Of a stretch of 64,000 nt of DNA, positions 16,677 through 25,658 are shown piece after piece. The number at the start of each line of letters is the position of its first letter. The stretch's first letter is position 1. The translations under genes and the position numbers were made by a program. The notes beneath the pieces are model-generated. The model was not told the DNA's origin and made no database searches. It worked only from the letters and a program-made list of their open reading frames with translations. Source of the stretch: Schleiferilactobacillus harbinensis DSM 16991 (GTDB lineage: Bacteria; Bacillota; Bacilli; Lactobacillales; Lactobacillaceae); assembly GCF_000425885.1 (NCBI RefSeq), contig NZ_AUEH01000008.1, forward strand, positions 1 through 64,000, in the 5' to 3' direction.

Positions 16677-16817
16677 GATGCTAAGCTCCCCCAATGACAC
16701 AATTCAGATAATCGTTTGTCGTTTTACGACATTTATCTGAAAGCGAATACAAATCTTCATTCCTCAGAATAGGGTATATCACGGAAAAGGTCAAAAAAAT
16801 TTCGGGACTGTTATAGA

Positions 16818-16848
16818 TTGACTGTAAGCGCTTCGACTACACTGTAAA
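16818..16848 (+). promoter_or_regulatory. Promoter of the importer/GH65 operon with an embedded cre site
   Basis: TTGACT (16818-16823) is a good -35; TGTAAA (16843-16848, spacing 19) or TACACT (16838-16843, spacing 14) could be the -10, neither ideal, which suits an activator-dependent promoter. TGTAAGCGCTTCGA (16823-16836) matches the CcpA cre consensus at about 12 of 14 positions and lies between the two boxes, so CcpA should repress here. Confidence 0.6.
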
Positions 16849-16869
16849 AGGATCGAAGGGAGGTCAATT

Positions 16870-17826
16870 ATGGCAATGCAGGCAGTTCAAACCGATGGGG
16901 CACTACGTAAAGCAATGAAAAAGAAGCATCGCAAGACGATGCTGCGCAAGAGTTTACCGCTTTACGTGCTGCTATTACCATCTGCCATTCTATTACTGGT
17001 GTTTGCCTATGTCCCCTTATATGGACTTGTGATGGCGTTTCAAAACTATTCACCAGCGTTAGGGGTCTTTCGCAGCCCATTTGTTGGTTTTCAGAACTTT
17101 ATTCAGTATTTCAACTCGTACCAGTTTGGCATCACGCTGCGTAACACGCTGTACATCAGTGTGTACAGTCTGGTCGTGAATACGCCTTTACCGGTGGCCC
17201 TCGCCATTATGGGTAATCAAATGCGGCGGGAAGGCTTCAAGAAGACGTTTCAGGTGATTTCGTATTTACCTCACTTCATTTCGACGATGGTGATGTGCGG
17301 GATGGTTCTGATTTTCTTATCACCGCAGACGGGCTTAGTAGCTAACCTGTTCCACTTGTTTGGGGCTAAATTACCGGACCTGATGTCAGACAGTGGGGCC
17401 TTTGCCCATGTCTATGTATGGAGTGATGTGTGGCAGAACCTTGGCTGGAACAGCATCATTTATATCGCAGCGCTCTCAGGAATTGATCCGACTTACTACG
17501 AAGCAGCCACGATGGATGGGGCGACAACATGGGAAAAAATCCGTAACATTGATTTACCCATGCTCATGCCGACCATCATGATTCTGCTCATTATGAGTGT
17601 CGGTAATCTGCTCAATGTTGGCTTTGAAAAGGTGTTATTGCTGCAGAACCCTTTGAATTTAGCGGGGAGCGAGATCATATCCACTTACGTCTATAAGATT
17701 GGGTTGCAGAATTTCCAATACAGTTTATCGACTGCTATTGGATTGTTCAACACCGTGATCAATATCATCTTGCTGCTGGGTGTGAACTGGATTTCGAAGA
17801 AAACGACCGATACTGGGTTGTTCTAG
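16870..17826 (+). CDS. ABC sugar importer permease, LplB/YteP type
   Basis: A 318-residue inner membrane permease of the CUT1 group. The N-terminus is basic (KKKHRKTMLRKS) and is followed by about six membrane helices. The EAA loop that contacts the ATPase reads YYEAATMDGATTWEKIRNID (about 207-226), as in LplB-like proteins. The ATG at 16870 follows GGGAGG. It starts an operon with a second permease (17845), a binding lipoprotein (18795), a YesL protein (20431) and two GH65 enzymes; no ATPase gene is present. The likely cargo is a glucosyl di- or oligosaccharide, judged from the GH65 genes. Confidence 0.9.
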   Translation: MAMQAVQTDGALRKAMKKKHRKTMLRKSLPLYVLLLPSAILLLVFAYVPLYGLVMAFQNYSPALGVFRSPFVGFQNFIQYFNSYQFGITLRNTLYISVYSLVVNTPLPVALAIMGNQMRREGFKKTFQVISYLPHFISTMVMCGMVLIFLSPQTGLVANLFHLFGAKLPDLMSDSGAFAHVYVWSDVWQNLGWNSIIYIAALSGIDPTYYEAATMDGATTWEKIRNIDLPMLMPTIMILLIMSVGNLLNVGFEKVLLLQNPLNLAGSEIISTYVYKIGLQNFQYSLSTAIGLFNTVINIILLLGVNWISKKTTDTGLF

Positions 17827-17844
17827 AGAGAGGAGGAAGCAGAA

Positions 17845-18774
17845 TTGGAGCTTACCAAGCAAAAGCCAAAGCGGCGCACGCAGCATGTGACGCACATTGC
17901 CCGATCAGGTAAAGACAGAGCCTTTGACATCGTCAATTACGGGTTTGCCATTCTCTTGATTTTAGCTATCATCTATCCGCTTTGGTTCATTATCATCGCT
18001 TCGTTCAGCAATCCTTCCGATGTGGCAACTGGTCAGGTGTGGTTCTGGCCTAAGCATTGGTCGTTGAAAGGGTACGAAGCGCTGTTCAACCAGCCGATCA
18101 TTTGGCGCAGCTATCTCAATACCATTCTTTATACAGGAATTGGCACGCTGTTCGCTTTATTGGTTAATATTCCTGCGGGCTATGCACTGTCCCGAGATGA
18201 TTTGCTGGGTCGGAAATGGATCAATCTGGCCTACGTGATTCCCATGTTTATCAGCGGCGGCCTGGTACCAGTTTATTTGACTGTTAAAGGGGTTGGGCTG
18301 CTCAACTCATTCTGGGTGATGATCATTCCCTTCGCGGTATCGCCATACAACATTATCGTTGCGCGGACGTTCTTCAAACAAACGATTCCGGCCAGTTTAT
18401 GGGAAGCGGCTCAAGTTGACGGTTCGGGTACATTCCGATATTTCTTTCAGATCGTCATTCCGTTATCCAAAGCCGTACTGGCGGTGGTGGGGTTATGGAC
18501 GGCCGTCGGTATCTGGAATCAATGGTTCAATGCGTTGATTTACTTGCAGGATCAGAACCTGCAACCATTGCAGTTGATTTTGCGCCGAATCTTGATTACT
18601 AATCAGCAATTGGCAGGGAACACGACAGGCCAATTGGCGGCGGAGCTGCAACAACTGGCCGATATGATGAAGTATGCATCAATCGTGATTTCGACCCTGC
18701 CGATTATGGCGTTGTATCCATTTTTACAGAAGTATTTCAACCAAGGTGTCATGCTTGGTTCAGTCAAAGGTTAA
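17845..18774 (+). CDS. ABC sugar importer permease, LplC/YtcP type
   Basis: A 309-residue permease pairing with the one at 16870. A basic N-terminal tail is followed by about six membrane helices; the EAA loop reads LWEAAQVDGSGTFRYFFQIV (about 187-206). The start is TTG at 17845 with GAGGAGGAAG upstream; no ATG lies at a sensible distance. The gap from the first permease gene is 18 bases and a good ribosome site precedes the next gene at 18795. Confidence 0.88.
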   Translation: MELTKQKPKRRTQHVTHIARSGKDRAFDIVNYGFAILLILAIIYPLWFIIIASFSNPSDVATGQVWFWPKHWSLKGYEALFNQPIIWRSYLNTILYTGIGTLFALLVNIPAGYALSRDDLLGRKWINLAYVIPMFISGGLVPVYLTVKGVGLLNSFWVMIIPFAVSPYNIIVARTFFKQTIPASLWEAAQVDGSGTFRYFFQIVIPLSKAVLAVVGLWTAVGIWNQWFNALIYLQDQNLQPLQLILRRILITNQQLAGNTTGQLAAELQQLADMMKYASIVISTLPIMALYPFLQKYFNQGVMLGSVKG

Positions 18775-18794
18775 CCAATTGAGGAGGAAAAACA

Positions 18795-20360
18795 ATGTTT
18801 GGCAAGAAGAAAATGTTTCAGTTGGGGACAGTCATGCTGGCGTCTGCTGTGCTGCTGGCCGGTTGCGGCACCGGCAGCAGTTCGTCAAATGCCGATGACA
18901 GTAAGAACACGTCCTTCCGGATCGCAACGGTGCGCTGGTCGGATTGGGGCAAAGCGTTCTTGAAAGGGTTTGTCGCTAAGAGCGAAAAGCAAGCCGGAAT
19001 CAAGGTCAAGTGGGATGTATACGTCAACTCAGATTGGGGAGACAAAAAGTCTGTTGTGATGTCCGGCGGCGATTTACCTGACGCATTCTGGGGATCAATT
19101 GCCTTATCGGATGCCGAAATCGCCAAGAACCAAGACAGTTTCATCCCTTTGGAAAAGTATATCAAGGACATGCCGAATTTACAGAAGGCCTTCAAGCAAG
19201 ATCCTAAGTTGAAGGCGATGGTTACCTCCCCGGATGGGCATATTTACTCCTTACCCAAGAAAACACCGATGCGGCCGTTAATTGCCAACCAGCTGTTCAT
19301 CAACAAGACTTGGTTGGACAAACTCGGCTTGAAGATGCCGGACACTTACGATGAATTCATCCAAGTTTTACAAGCTTTCAAAGATAAGGACCCCAATGGC
19401 AATGGTAAGAAGGATGAAATTCCTTATGGTGCTGGTAACGATGATTCCATTTTGAACTTCATTCAGCCCTTTGGTATTTTTTCGCCGAACGCGGCTGCTC
19501 AAAACATGGTGATGCAGGACGGCAAACCAGTCTTCCAGCCCACTTCACTACAATATAAAAAAGGATTGACCGCGATGGCCGATGCCTACAAGAAAGGGTT
19601 GATCGATCCGCAAATCTTCACGGAGGACACTTCCCAGGCACAGGCTAAAGTACAGGCCAAAACAGCGATTGTCGGGGTTGCCCCAGGTTGGACAGCGGAT
19701 GCTGTATTTGGTGCCAATGCGGATCAATATGTTGCTTTGCCGCCATTGAAAGGACCAGATGGCAACCGATACATTAACTCTGATCCAGATCATCTGAACT
19801 ACGCACGCAATGAGTTCTTGGTGACAAAGAATGCCAAGAACGTCAAGAAGCTGATGCAGTGGGCAGATAAGTTCTACACCGACGATGCCAGTATTCAGAC
19901 GTATTACGGCTCATTCGGTATTGGGACAAAGAAACTGTCTGATGGCAAGATTCAAGTACTGACACCACCTAAGGGTCAATCCAGCGACATCTTCGCTTGG
20001 ACGAATTCCTTCCGGGATTTTGGCCCGAAATACTCGCCGACCAGTTTCGACAAAGACGTGGTTCTGCCGAAGTCTAACGGCGACTACACCAAGTTAGCTT
20101 TGGACAAGGAATACCGGAAGTATGCCAAGCCGGCATTTCCGAACGTCACTTACACCCCGGAAGAGTTGCAGAAGATGTCTCAGCAATATACGGATATCAG
20201 CACTTATGTGACGCAACAATCCTCTAAGTGGGTCACTAAGGGCGGCGTTGATAGCTCTTGGGATGATTATGTAAGCAAGTTGAACCAAATGGGTCTGAAG
20301 GATTTCGTCAAGACTCAGGTGACTGCCTATAACCGTTACGAGAAACAGCTGAATAAATAG
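18795..20360 (+). CDS. Sugar-binding lipoprotein of the importer (LplA type)
   Basis: A 521-residue extracellular solute-binding protein. The lipobox LLAGC ends the signal peptide near residue 23, followed by a Gly/Ser linker, so the protein is lipid-anchored. The length (over 500) and partner types place it with LplA/YtcQ binding proteins that serve YesMN-controlled importers. Aromatic residues suited to sugar stacking are abundant. AGGAGG precedes the ATG. A hairpin terminator at 20379-20410 follows the gene and probably keeps its mRNA in excess over the downstream genes. Confidence 0.9.
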   Translation: MFGKKKMFQLGTVMLASAVLLAGCGTGSSSSNADDSKNTSFRIATVRWSDWGKAFLKGFVAKSEKQAGIKVKWDVYVNSDWGDKKSVVMSGGDLPDAFWGSIALSDAEIAKNQDSFIPLEKYIKDMPNLQKAFKQDPKLKAMVTSPDGHIYSLPKKTPMRPLIANQLFINKTWLDKLGLKMPDTYDEFIQVLQAFKDKDPNGNGKKDEIPYGAGNDDSILNFIQPFGIFSPNAAAQNMVMQDGKPVFQPTSLQYKKGLTAMADAYKKGLIDPQIFTEDTSQAQAKVQAKTAIVGVAPGWTADAVFGANADQYVALPPLKGPDGNRYINSDPDHLNYARNEFLVTKNAKNVKKLMQWADKFYTDDASIQTYYGSFGIGTKKLSDGKIQVLTPPKGQSSDIFAWTNSFRDFGPKYSPTSFDKDVVLPKSNGDYTKLALDKEYRKYAKPAFPNVTYTPEELQKMSQQYTDISTYVTQQSSKWVTKGGVDSSWDDYVSKLNQMGLKDFVKTQVTAYNRYEKQLNK

Positions 20361-20378
20361 TCATTGTGCAAGACAGAC

Positions 20379-20410
20379 GGGGAGCGGCAAGCAATGGCTG
20401 CTCCCTTTTG
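20379..20410 (+). terminator. Hairpin after the binding-protein gene (partial terminator)
   Basis: GGGAGCGGC pairs with GGCTGCTCCC around AAGCAAT, followed by TTTTG. It lies inside the operon, so it probably attenuates or protects the upstream mRNA. Confidence 0.6.
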
Positions 20411-20430
20411 TTGATGAGGAGGAGAAACCC

Positions 20431-21075
20431 ATGTCTGATCTGTTCAAGTATGGCAGTCCATTCATGCAGAAATTGGAACTGATCACCAATTATCTGCTGC
20501 TCAATTTGCTAATGCTGATCAGCGCGTTGCCCATCATCACTTTGGGAACAACATTGATCACCGGCGTGGAACTCAGCCGCAAGATGCTGGACAAGCAAGC
20601 GGTGAAAGTATGGCGAGATTACTGGACGCTATTCAAGACCAACAGTATAAGCGGCTTGTTCTTGGGCATCCAGATACTGGCGATTGGTGGATTGCTGGTA
20701 GTCGATTGGTTATTCGTTAATCACCTGCCAATTGTTGTGCGGCTTCTTGTGGTTGTACTGCTGTTTATCCTCTCTGTTGGGGCAGTGCTGCTTTGTACCA
20801 CGGTAATTCCCTATGCGGCGCGATATAACGACTCGTTCCGGCATATTTGGAAGAATGCTTTGCTGATCAGTATTCAAAAATTCCCGTGGGTTATATTGGC
20901 CAGCATTCTCTTGGTCTTACCTTTGATTTTCTTGATGGCGGGAGTTCCCGGTTTTGTCACGGCCATTTATTGGCTGACTTTCATTGGCTTTGGTGCTTAT
21001 GCATTTGGCACAGCCTTGATCTTTCGACATGTGTTTAATCAACTAGAAACACGAACGGAGGTTCCGCTACAATGA
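20431..21075 (+). CDS. YesL-family (DUF624) membrane protein
   Basis: A 214-residue protein with about five membrane helices. The N-terminus FKYGSPFMQKLELITNYLLLNLL followed by LPIITLGTT is the DUF624/YesL signature. Function is unknown; family members sit next to CUT1 importers and oligosaccharide enzymes, as here, and a role in importer assembly or regulation is only a guess. It starts behind GAGGAGG and overlaps the next gene by 4 bases (ATGA). Two more members occur in this window at 38600 and 54905. Confidence 0.8.
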   Translation: MSDLFKYGSPFMQKLELITNYLLLNLLMLISALPIITLGTTLITGVELSRKMLDKQAVKVWRDYWTLFKTNSISGLFLGIQILAIGGLLVVDWLFVNHLPIVVRLLVVVLLFILSVGAVLLCTTVIPYAARYNDSFRHIWKNALLISIQKFPWVILASILLVLPLIFLMAGVPGFVTAIYWLTFIGFGAYAFGTALIFRHVFNQLETRTEVPLQ

Positions 21076-23327
21076 CGTTCGATAACCTGACGGGACAATT
21101 ATTTTGGCCAACGCCGCTAAAGGACTGGCGGATTGAAGAACATGGCTTTCAACCGGAGGCAGTAATCAAAAATGGCAATAAATTTCTAACAGCTAATGGC
21201 TATATGGGTTATCGCGGCACGTTGGAAGAAAATGGCGCAGCTGAGTTAGCGGCAGTTAACCTGAGCGGCGTTTACGATCAGCGCGGTACGGCTTGGCGTG
21301 AACCAGTGAATGCACCTAACCCATTTCATGTTGTTACTCGAGTCGCCGGACAGGTGCTCGATCCATTGCAGCATCCAATTAGTGACCATGAACAAGTTTT
21401 GGATATGGCGGCGGCGGTCCATCATCGGCGAACAACATTCTCGACTGGTAACACATTAGTGACCATCACGGCGAACCGTTTTTTGGATATGGCCCAGCCA
21501 CAATTCATGTTTTTGGAGTATATCGTTCAAGTTAAACAGGCAACCGTGATTTCAGTTACTGCCGGAATTGACAAACAAATTTGGGATATCAATGGACCGC
21601 ATCTAGTTGATTGCCAATCATGGCGAGAGGATTCCGTATTTGGTTACGGCGGCCAGACTGGAGAAAGTCAGCTGGCGGTGACTACGTTAAGCCGGATACT
21701 GGTCAACCAGGGAGAATGTAACGATATCGACAGGCCGGATCAAGTGGGCCAAACAATCGCTGTAACGGTAACCCCTGAACGACCGCTGTGCTTACTGATC
21801 GCGGCGGCCGTCACTACAGGACGAGAAACTGATGCCCCCATTGCGGCATTGGCAGACACGTTAGCCAGCTATACACCGGAGACAATTGGCCAAGAGTATA
21901 ACCGTCATTGTCAAAAGCTGGCAGCATTGTGGCACACAAGCGACATTCAAATTGAAGGCCCCCAGCAGGACCAAGTGGCGCTGCGCTACAATATCCTGGC
22001 ATTGATGATGATTGCCCCGTTGGCCGGCAGCCAGTTGTCCATTCCGGCACGCGGTTTATCCGGTCAAACGTATAAGGGCGCCGTGTTTTGGGATACCGAG
22101 TTGTTCATGACGCCATTCTTTCTCGCCACCCAGCCAGCGGTAGTACGTGACCTAGTGGCGTATCGGCTCAAGGGTTTGATTGGAGCGAAGAAAAAAGCGG
22201 TGGAATATGGCTATACCGGTGCATTTTATGCCTGGGAAAGCCAAGAAGATGGTTATGACGCCACTTCCGATTACAATGTCACCGATGTCTTTACCAATCG
22301 GCCAATGCGCACCTATTTCAAGGACAAGCAGATCCATATTTCGGGAGATGTGGCGTTAGCAATTTGGCAGGCCTTCCAGTGGTTACAGGACCCGGCGATT
22401 CTGTCCCAGGGCGGCGCAGAGGTCATTGTTGAATGTGCCCGCTTCTATGTATCCTATGCGACGGCGCGGTTGGATCGGTCTGAAGTTGCGTTCACGGATG
22501 TCATTGGCCCCGATGAGTATCACGAACGGGTAAGTAACAACGCCTTCACGAATCGCGTGGCATTAGCAACGATTGAAGCGGCGTTGGCTGCTATTGCGTA
22601 TTTGCGAGAAAACAATGCGGAGTATTTGGCGAAGATAGCCCAACAGTGGCAGTTGACGGATTTGCTCCCGTTGTTTACAGAGACTGCAGCTCGGATTCGA
22701 TTACAAACACCTAATGCAGCTGGTGTGATTTCGCAGTTTGATGGTTATTTAGCGTTAGCTGATGACTCGATTGATACGGTTCGAAGCAGATTGCTCAAGC
22801 CTAAGGAATATTGGGGTGGCGCTTACGGTGTGGCCAGTCAAACACAAGTCATTAAGCAAGCCGATGTCGTCATGATGCTGGCCGTTTTTCCAAATGATTT
22901 TTCGTCAGATATTGTGCGCGCTAATTGGCAGTATTATGAACCGCGGACGGAACATGGATCGTCATTGAGTTACAGCATGTATGGGCTGATTGCGGCGCAG
23001 TTGGGTATGACGGCGCCAGCATATGATTTCTTCCAGAAGACAGCAGCAATTGATCTCACTGGGGAAAGCAAGCAGTGGGCCGGTACGATTTATATCGGCG
23101 GCACTCATCCAGCAGCCAGTGGTGGTACGTGGCGTTTGGCGGTGGAAGGCTTTGCTGGTCTGCACGTTGAAAATGATCAGTTGGTTGCCACCCCGCACTT
23201 GCCCAGTCAGTGGCAGAAAATGGCCTTTCGAACGTACTACCAAGGTCACTGGTACCGAGTGAACGTCACTGCAGCCGGCGCGGTAGTGAGCATTGCAGAT
23301 GATGAAAAGATAGGAGTGGACGACTAA
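21072..23327 (+). CDS. GH65 glycoside phosphorylase, first of two
   Basis: A 751-residue cytoplasmic enzyme of glycoside hydrolase family 65, about the length of maltose phosphorylase. The N-terminal beta-sandwich (about 10-270) leads into an (alpha/alpha)6 barrel: AVFWDTELFMTPFFL lines the pocket, and IGPDEYHERVSNNAF holds the general acid, Glu482. YYEPRTEHGSSLS is the segment near the phosphate site. Family members split alpha-glucosides (maltose, trehalose, kojibiose, nigerose and others) with phosphate, giving beta-glucose 1-phosphate. Which linkage is used here cannot be read from the sequence. No beta-phosphoglucomutase gene was seen nearby. It overlaps the YesL gene (ATGA) and the second GH65 gene (TAATG). 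Confidence 0.88.
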   Translation: MTFDNLTGQLFWPTPLKDWRIEEHGFQPEAVIKNGNKFLTANGYMGYRGTLEENGAAELAAVNLSGVYDQRGTAWREPVNAPNPFHVVTRVAGQVLDPLQHPISDHEQVLDMAAAVHHRRTTFSTGNTLVTITANRFLDMAQPQFMFLEYIVQVKQATVISVTAGIDKQIWDINGPHLVDCQSWREDSVFGYGGQTGESQLAVTTLSRILVNQGECNDIDRPDQVGQTIAVTVTPERPLCLLIAAAVTTGRETDAPIAALADTLASYTPETIGQEYNRHCQKLAALWHTSDIQIEGPQQDQVALRYNILALMMIAPLAGSQLSIPARGLSGQTYKGAVFWDTELFMTPFFLATQPAVVRDLVAYRLKGLIGAKKKAVEYGYTGAFYAWESQEDGYDATSDYNVTDVFTNRPMRTYFKDKQIHISGDVALAIWQAFQWLQDPAILSQGGAEVIVECARFYVSYATARLDRSEVAFTDVIGPDEYHERVSNNAFTNRVALATIEAALAAIAYLRENNAEYLAKIAQQWQLTDLLPLFTETAARIRLQTPNAAGVISQFDGYLALADDSIDTVRSRLLKPKEYWGGAYGVASQTQVIKQADVVMMLAVFPNDFSSDIVRANWQYYEPRTEHGSSLSYSMYGLIAAQLGMTAPAYDFFQKTAAIDLTGESKQWAGTIYIGGTHPAASGGTWRLAVEGFAGLHVENDQLVATPHLPSQWQKMAFRTYYQGHWYRVNVTAAGAVVSIADDEKIGVDD

Positions 23328-25651
23328 TGGCGAAAATTGCCGATCAGTATTTTACAGTGGACCCCTGGCAGGTGCAGGAAGAAGGATTTGACCCGAACCA
23401 TGCGCGCGTAGCGGAATCGATTTTTTCGATTGCTAATGAGTATTCTGGCGTCCGTGGTTATTTTGAGGAAGGATACAGCGGAGACCACTTGTTAGGCAGT
23501 TACTTCAACGGGGTTTACGAAAATAATCCGGAAGACCATTCCATTATTTATGCGGGCATCTCCCGCCAAGGCCATTTCATGGTGAACGCGACAGATTGGC
23601 TGTTTACCCGAATTAAGGTGGACGATGAACAACTGGATTTGGCTACCAGTGATGTGGATCGGTTCTCCCGGGTGCTTGATTTTCGCAACGGTGTATTAGA
23701 ACGTCAATTTGTATGGCGCACCCGCACGGGTAAAGAACTGCAATGTACGTTTTCTCGCTTTGTGTCTATGACCGAAGCGGCGTCATGTTACCAGCGGATC
23801 ACTTTAACCCCATTGAACTTTGCAGGTGAGATCAACATCACGAGCGGGCTGGATTTTGATACCCGGCACGGTAATTCAGAGAAGTCATTCTGGCGGATGA
23901 CCAAGCAGGAAAACCAAGGCAACAGCTTTGCTGGATTGGGGCAAACGATTCACACGAATAAACGGATCTGTTCGCGCGCCACAATTCTTGGTTTGCCAGT
24001 CGAAGACGGCAAGCCAATCATTGACCGCAACCGGTTTGTTGGTACCCAATACAATGTCACCTGCGAAGCGGGCCAAACATTGGCGTTAACCAAGCTTGTA
24101 ACCAACACGGTTGAGCGGGATCCAGCAGTCGCTGATGCCCAACTGTGGTCACAAAATGAAACGGCTCACGCTGCCCAGGTAGCGATGGGTTGGGATGCGG
24201 CGTTAGCCAAACAAAAACAGTTTTGGCAAGCGTTTTGGGCTGCCCATGACATTGAGATTGACGGCGATCCCCAGAATCAACAAGGAATTCGCTACTGTAT
24301 GTTTGAAATGGCCCAGACTTATCATGGTGAAGATCCGGCCAACAATATTGGGGCCAAGGGATTGACCGGTGAGGCATATGGCGGATTGGCGTTTTGGGAT
24401 ACAGAGACCATGTGTCTGCCTTTCTATCTGTTCAATGACATCCAAGCGGCTAAGAATCTATTGGAATTCCGTTACCGTACGCTGCCGCAGGCAAAGGAAC
24501 GGGCTGAAATGGTGGATTGCCGCGGGGCCAGTTATCCAATTTCCACCATCAATGGTCATGAATCCACCGCCATGTGGCAGCATGCCAACACCCAGCTGCA
24601 ACCCAGCACCGCCGTGGCTTATGCCATTTGGCATTATGGTCATCTGACGGATGATCATGATTTCTTGTATACCCACGGCATCGAAATGCTGGTCGAAATT
24701 TCTCGCTTTCTTTATTCTCGCGGCGATTGGAGTCAAGTCACGCATCAATTCAGTTTCTATGGCGTGATGGGACCGGATGAGTTCCAGGTGATGGCAAATC
24801 ATAACGCATATACCAATTATATGGCGCGTGAAACGTTCCGGTACACGATACAGTTATTGTCAGGAATGCGGGAGAATGTCCCTGCTTTAGCAGAACAGGT
24901 TGTCCAGAAGACAGGCGTGTCTGCGGACGAGTTGACGGCATGGCAAAAAGCCAGCGACCATATGGTTTTCCTAGGCGATAACAACGGGATGATCGAACAA
25001 CAGGCCGGTTTCTATGATTTACCCCATGTGGATATAGATCAGATCCCAGTAAGTGATTTTCCGTTGTACGATCACTGGTCTTATGACCGGCTGTTCCGCA
25101 ATGACATGATCAAGCAGCCGGACGTTTTGATGTTACAGTTCCTATACAATCATCAATTTACCGAGCGGTCTAAGCGGCTTAATTATGAATATTACGAACC
25201 GCGCACGATTCATGAATCATCCCTGTCTCCATCGGTGCATTCTATTTTGGCTGAAGAGCTGCACAAATTTGACGATGCGTACAAGTTCTTCCAATTTGCG
25301 ACGCGCATGGACTTGGACAACTACAATCGCAATACCCGGGATGGACTGCATACCACCTCCATTGCTGCCGCGTGGCTGAACATTGTTTATGGTTTTGGCG
25401 GTTTGCGCAGTGATGGGCCGACGTTGACTTTAGCACCAAGTATCCCGAAGCAATGGCACCAGTATTCTTTCAAAATCACTTATCGGCGAGCTAATATTAC
25501 CGTACAAGTGTCGCCAGATAGCGTTTTGCTTTCCGCTAGTCAGGACATCGCCTTGCAGGTGTATCAGCAACCGATGGTGATCAATCAAACACCGCAACGA
25601 GTGAAAATTCCAAAGCAATGGCGGACACCCGCAACTGTGCCCGCCATGTAG
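23327..25651 (+). CDS. GH65 glycoside phosphorylase, second of two
   Basis: A 774-residue GH65 enzyme, clearly different from its neighbour. LAFWDTETMCLPFYL lines the active site; MGPDEFQVMANHNAYTN contains the probable general acid Glu485; YYEPRTIHESSLSPS is the phosphate-binding region. In the first enzyme DEYHE follows GP, here it is DEFQV, so the acceptor pocket should differ and the two probably cleave different linkages or act in sequence. It has no signal peptide. It starts by one-base overlap with the previous stop, and is the last gene of the operon; only 7 bases separate it from the convergent kinase gene. Confidence 0.88.
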   Translation: MAKIADQYFTVDPWQVQEEGFDPNHARVAESIFSIANEYSGVRGYFEEGYSGDHLLGSYFNGVYENNPEDHSIIYAGISRQGHFMVNATDWLFTRIKVDDEQLDLATSDVDRFSRVLDFRNGVLERQFVWRTRTGKELQCTFSRFVSMTEAASCYQRITLTPLNFAGEINITSGLDFDTRHGNSEKSFWRMTKQENQGNSFAGLGQTIHTNKRICSRATILGLPVEDGKPIIDRNRFVGTQYNVTCEAGQTLALTKLVTNTVERDPAVADAQLWSQNETAHAAQVAMGWDAALAKQKQFWQAFWAAHDIEIDGDPQNQQGIRYCMFEMAQTYHGEDPANNIGAKGLTGEAYGGLAFWDTETMCLPFYLFNDIQAAKNLLEFRYRTLPQAKERAEMVDCRGASYPISTINGHESTAMWQHANTQLQPSTAVAYAIWHYGHLTDDHDFLYTHGIEMLVEISRFLYSRGDWSQVTHQFSFYGVMGPDEFQVMANHNAYTNYMARETFRYTIQLLSGMRENVPALAEQVVQKTGVSADELTAWQKASDHMVFLGDNNGMIEQQAGFYDLPHVDIDQIPVSDFPLYDHWSYDRLFRNDMIKQPDVLMLQFLYNHQFTERSKRLNYEYYEPRTIHESSLSPSVHSILAEELHKFDDAYKFFQFATRMDLDNYNRNTRDGLHTTSIAAAWLNIVYGFGGLRSDGPTLTLAPSIPKQWHQYSFKITYRRANITVQVSPDSVLLSASQDIALQVYQQPMVINQTPQRVKIPKQWRTPATVPAM

Positions 25652-25658
25652 CTCACTA

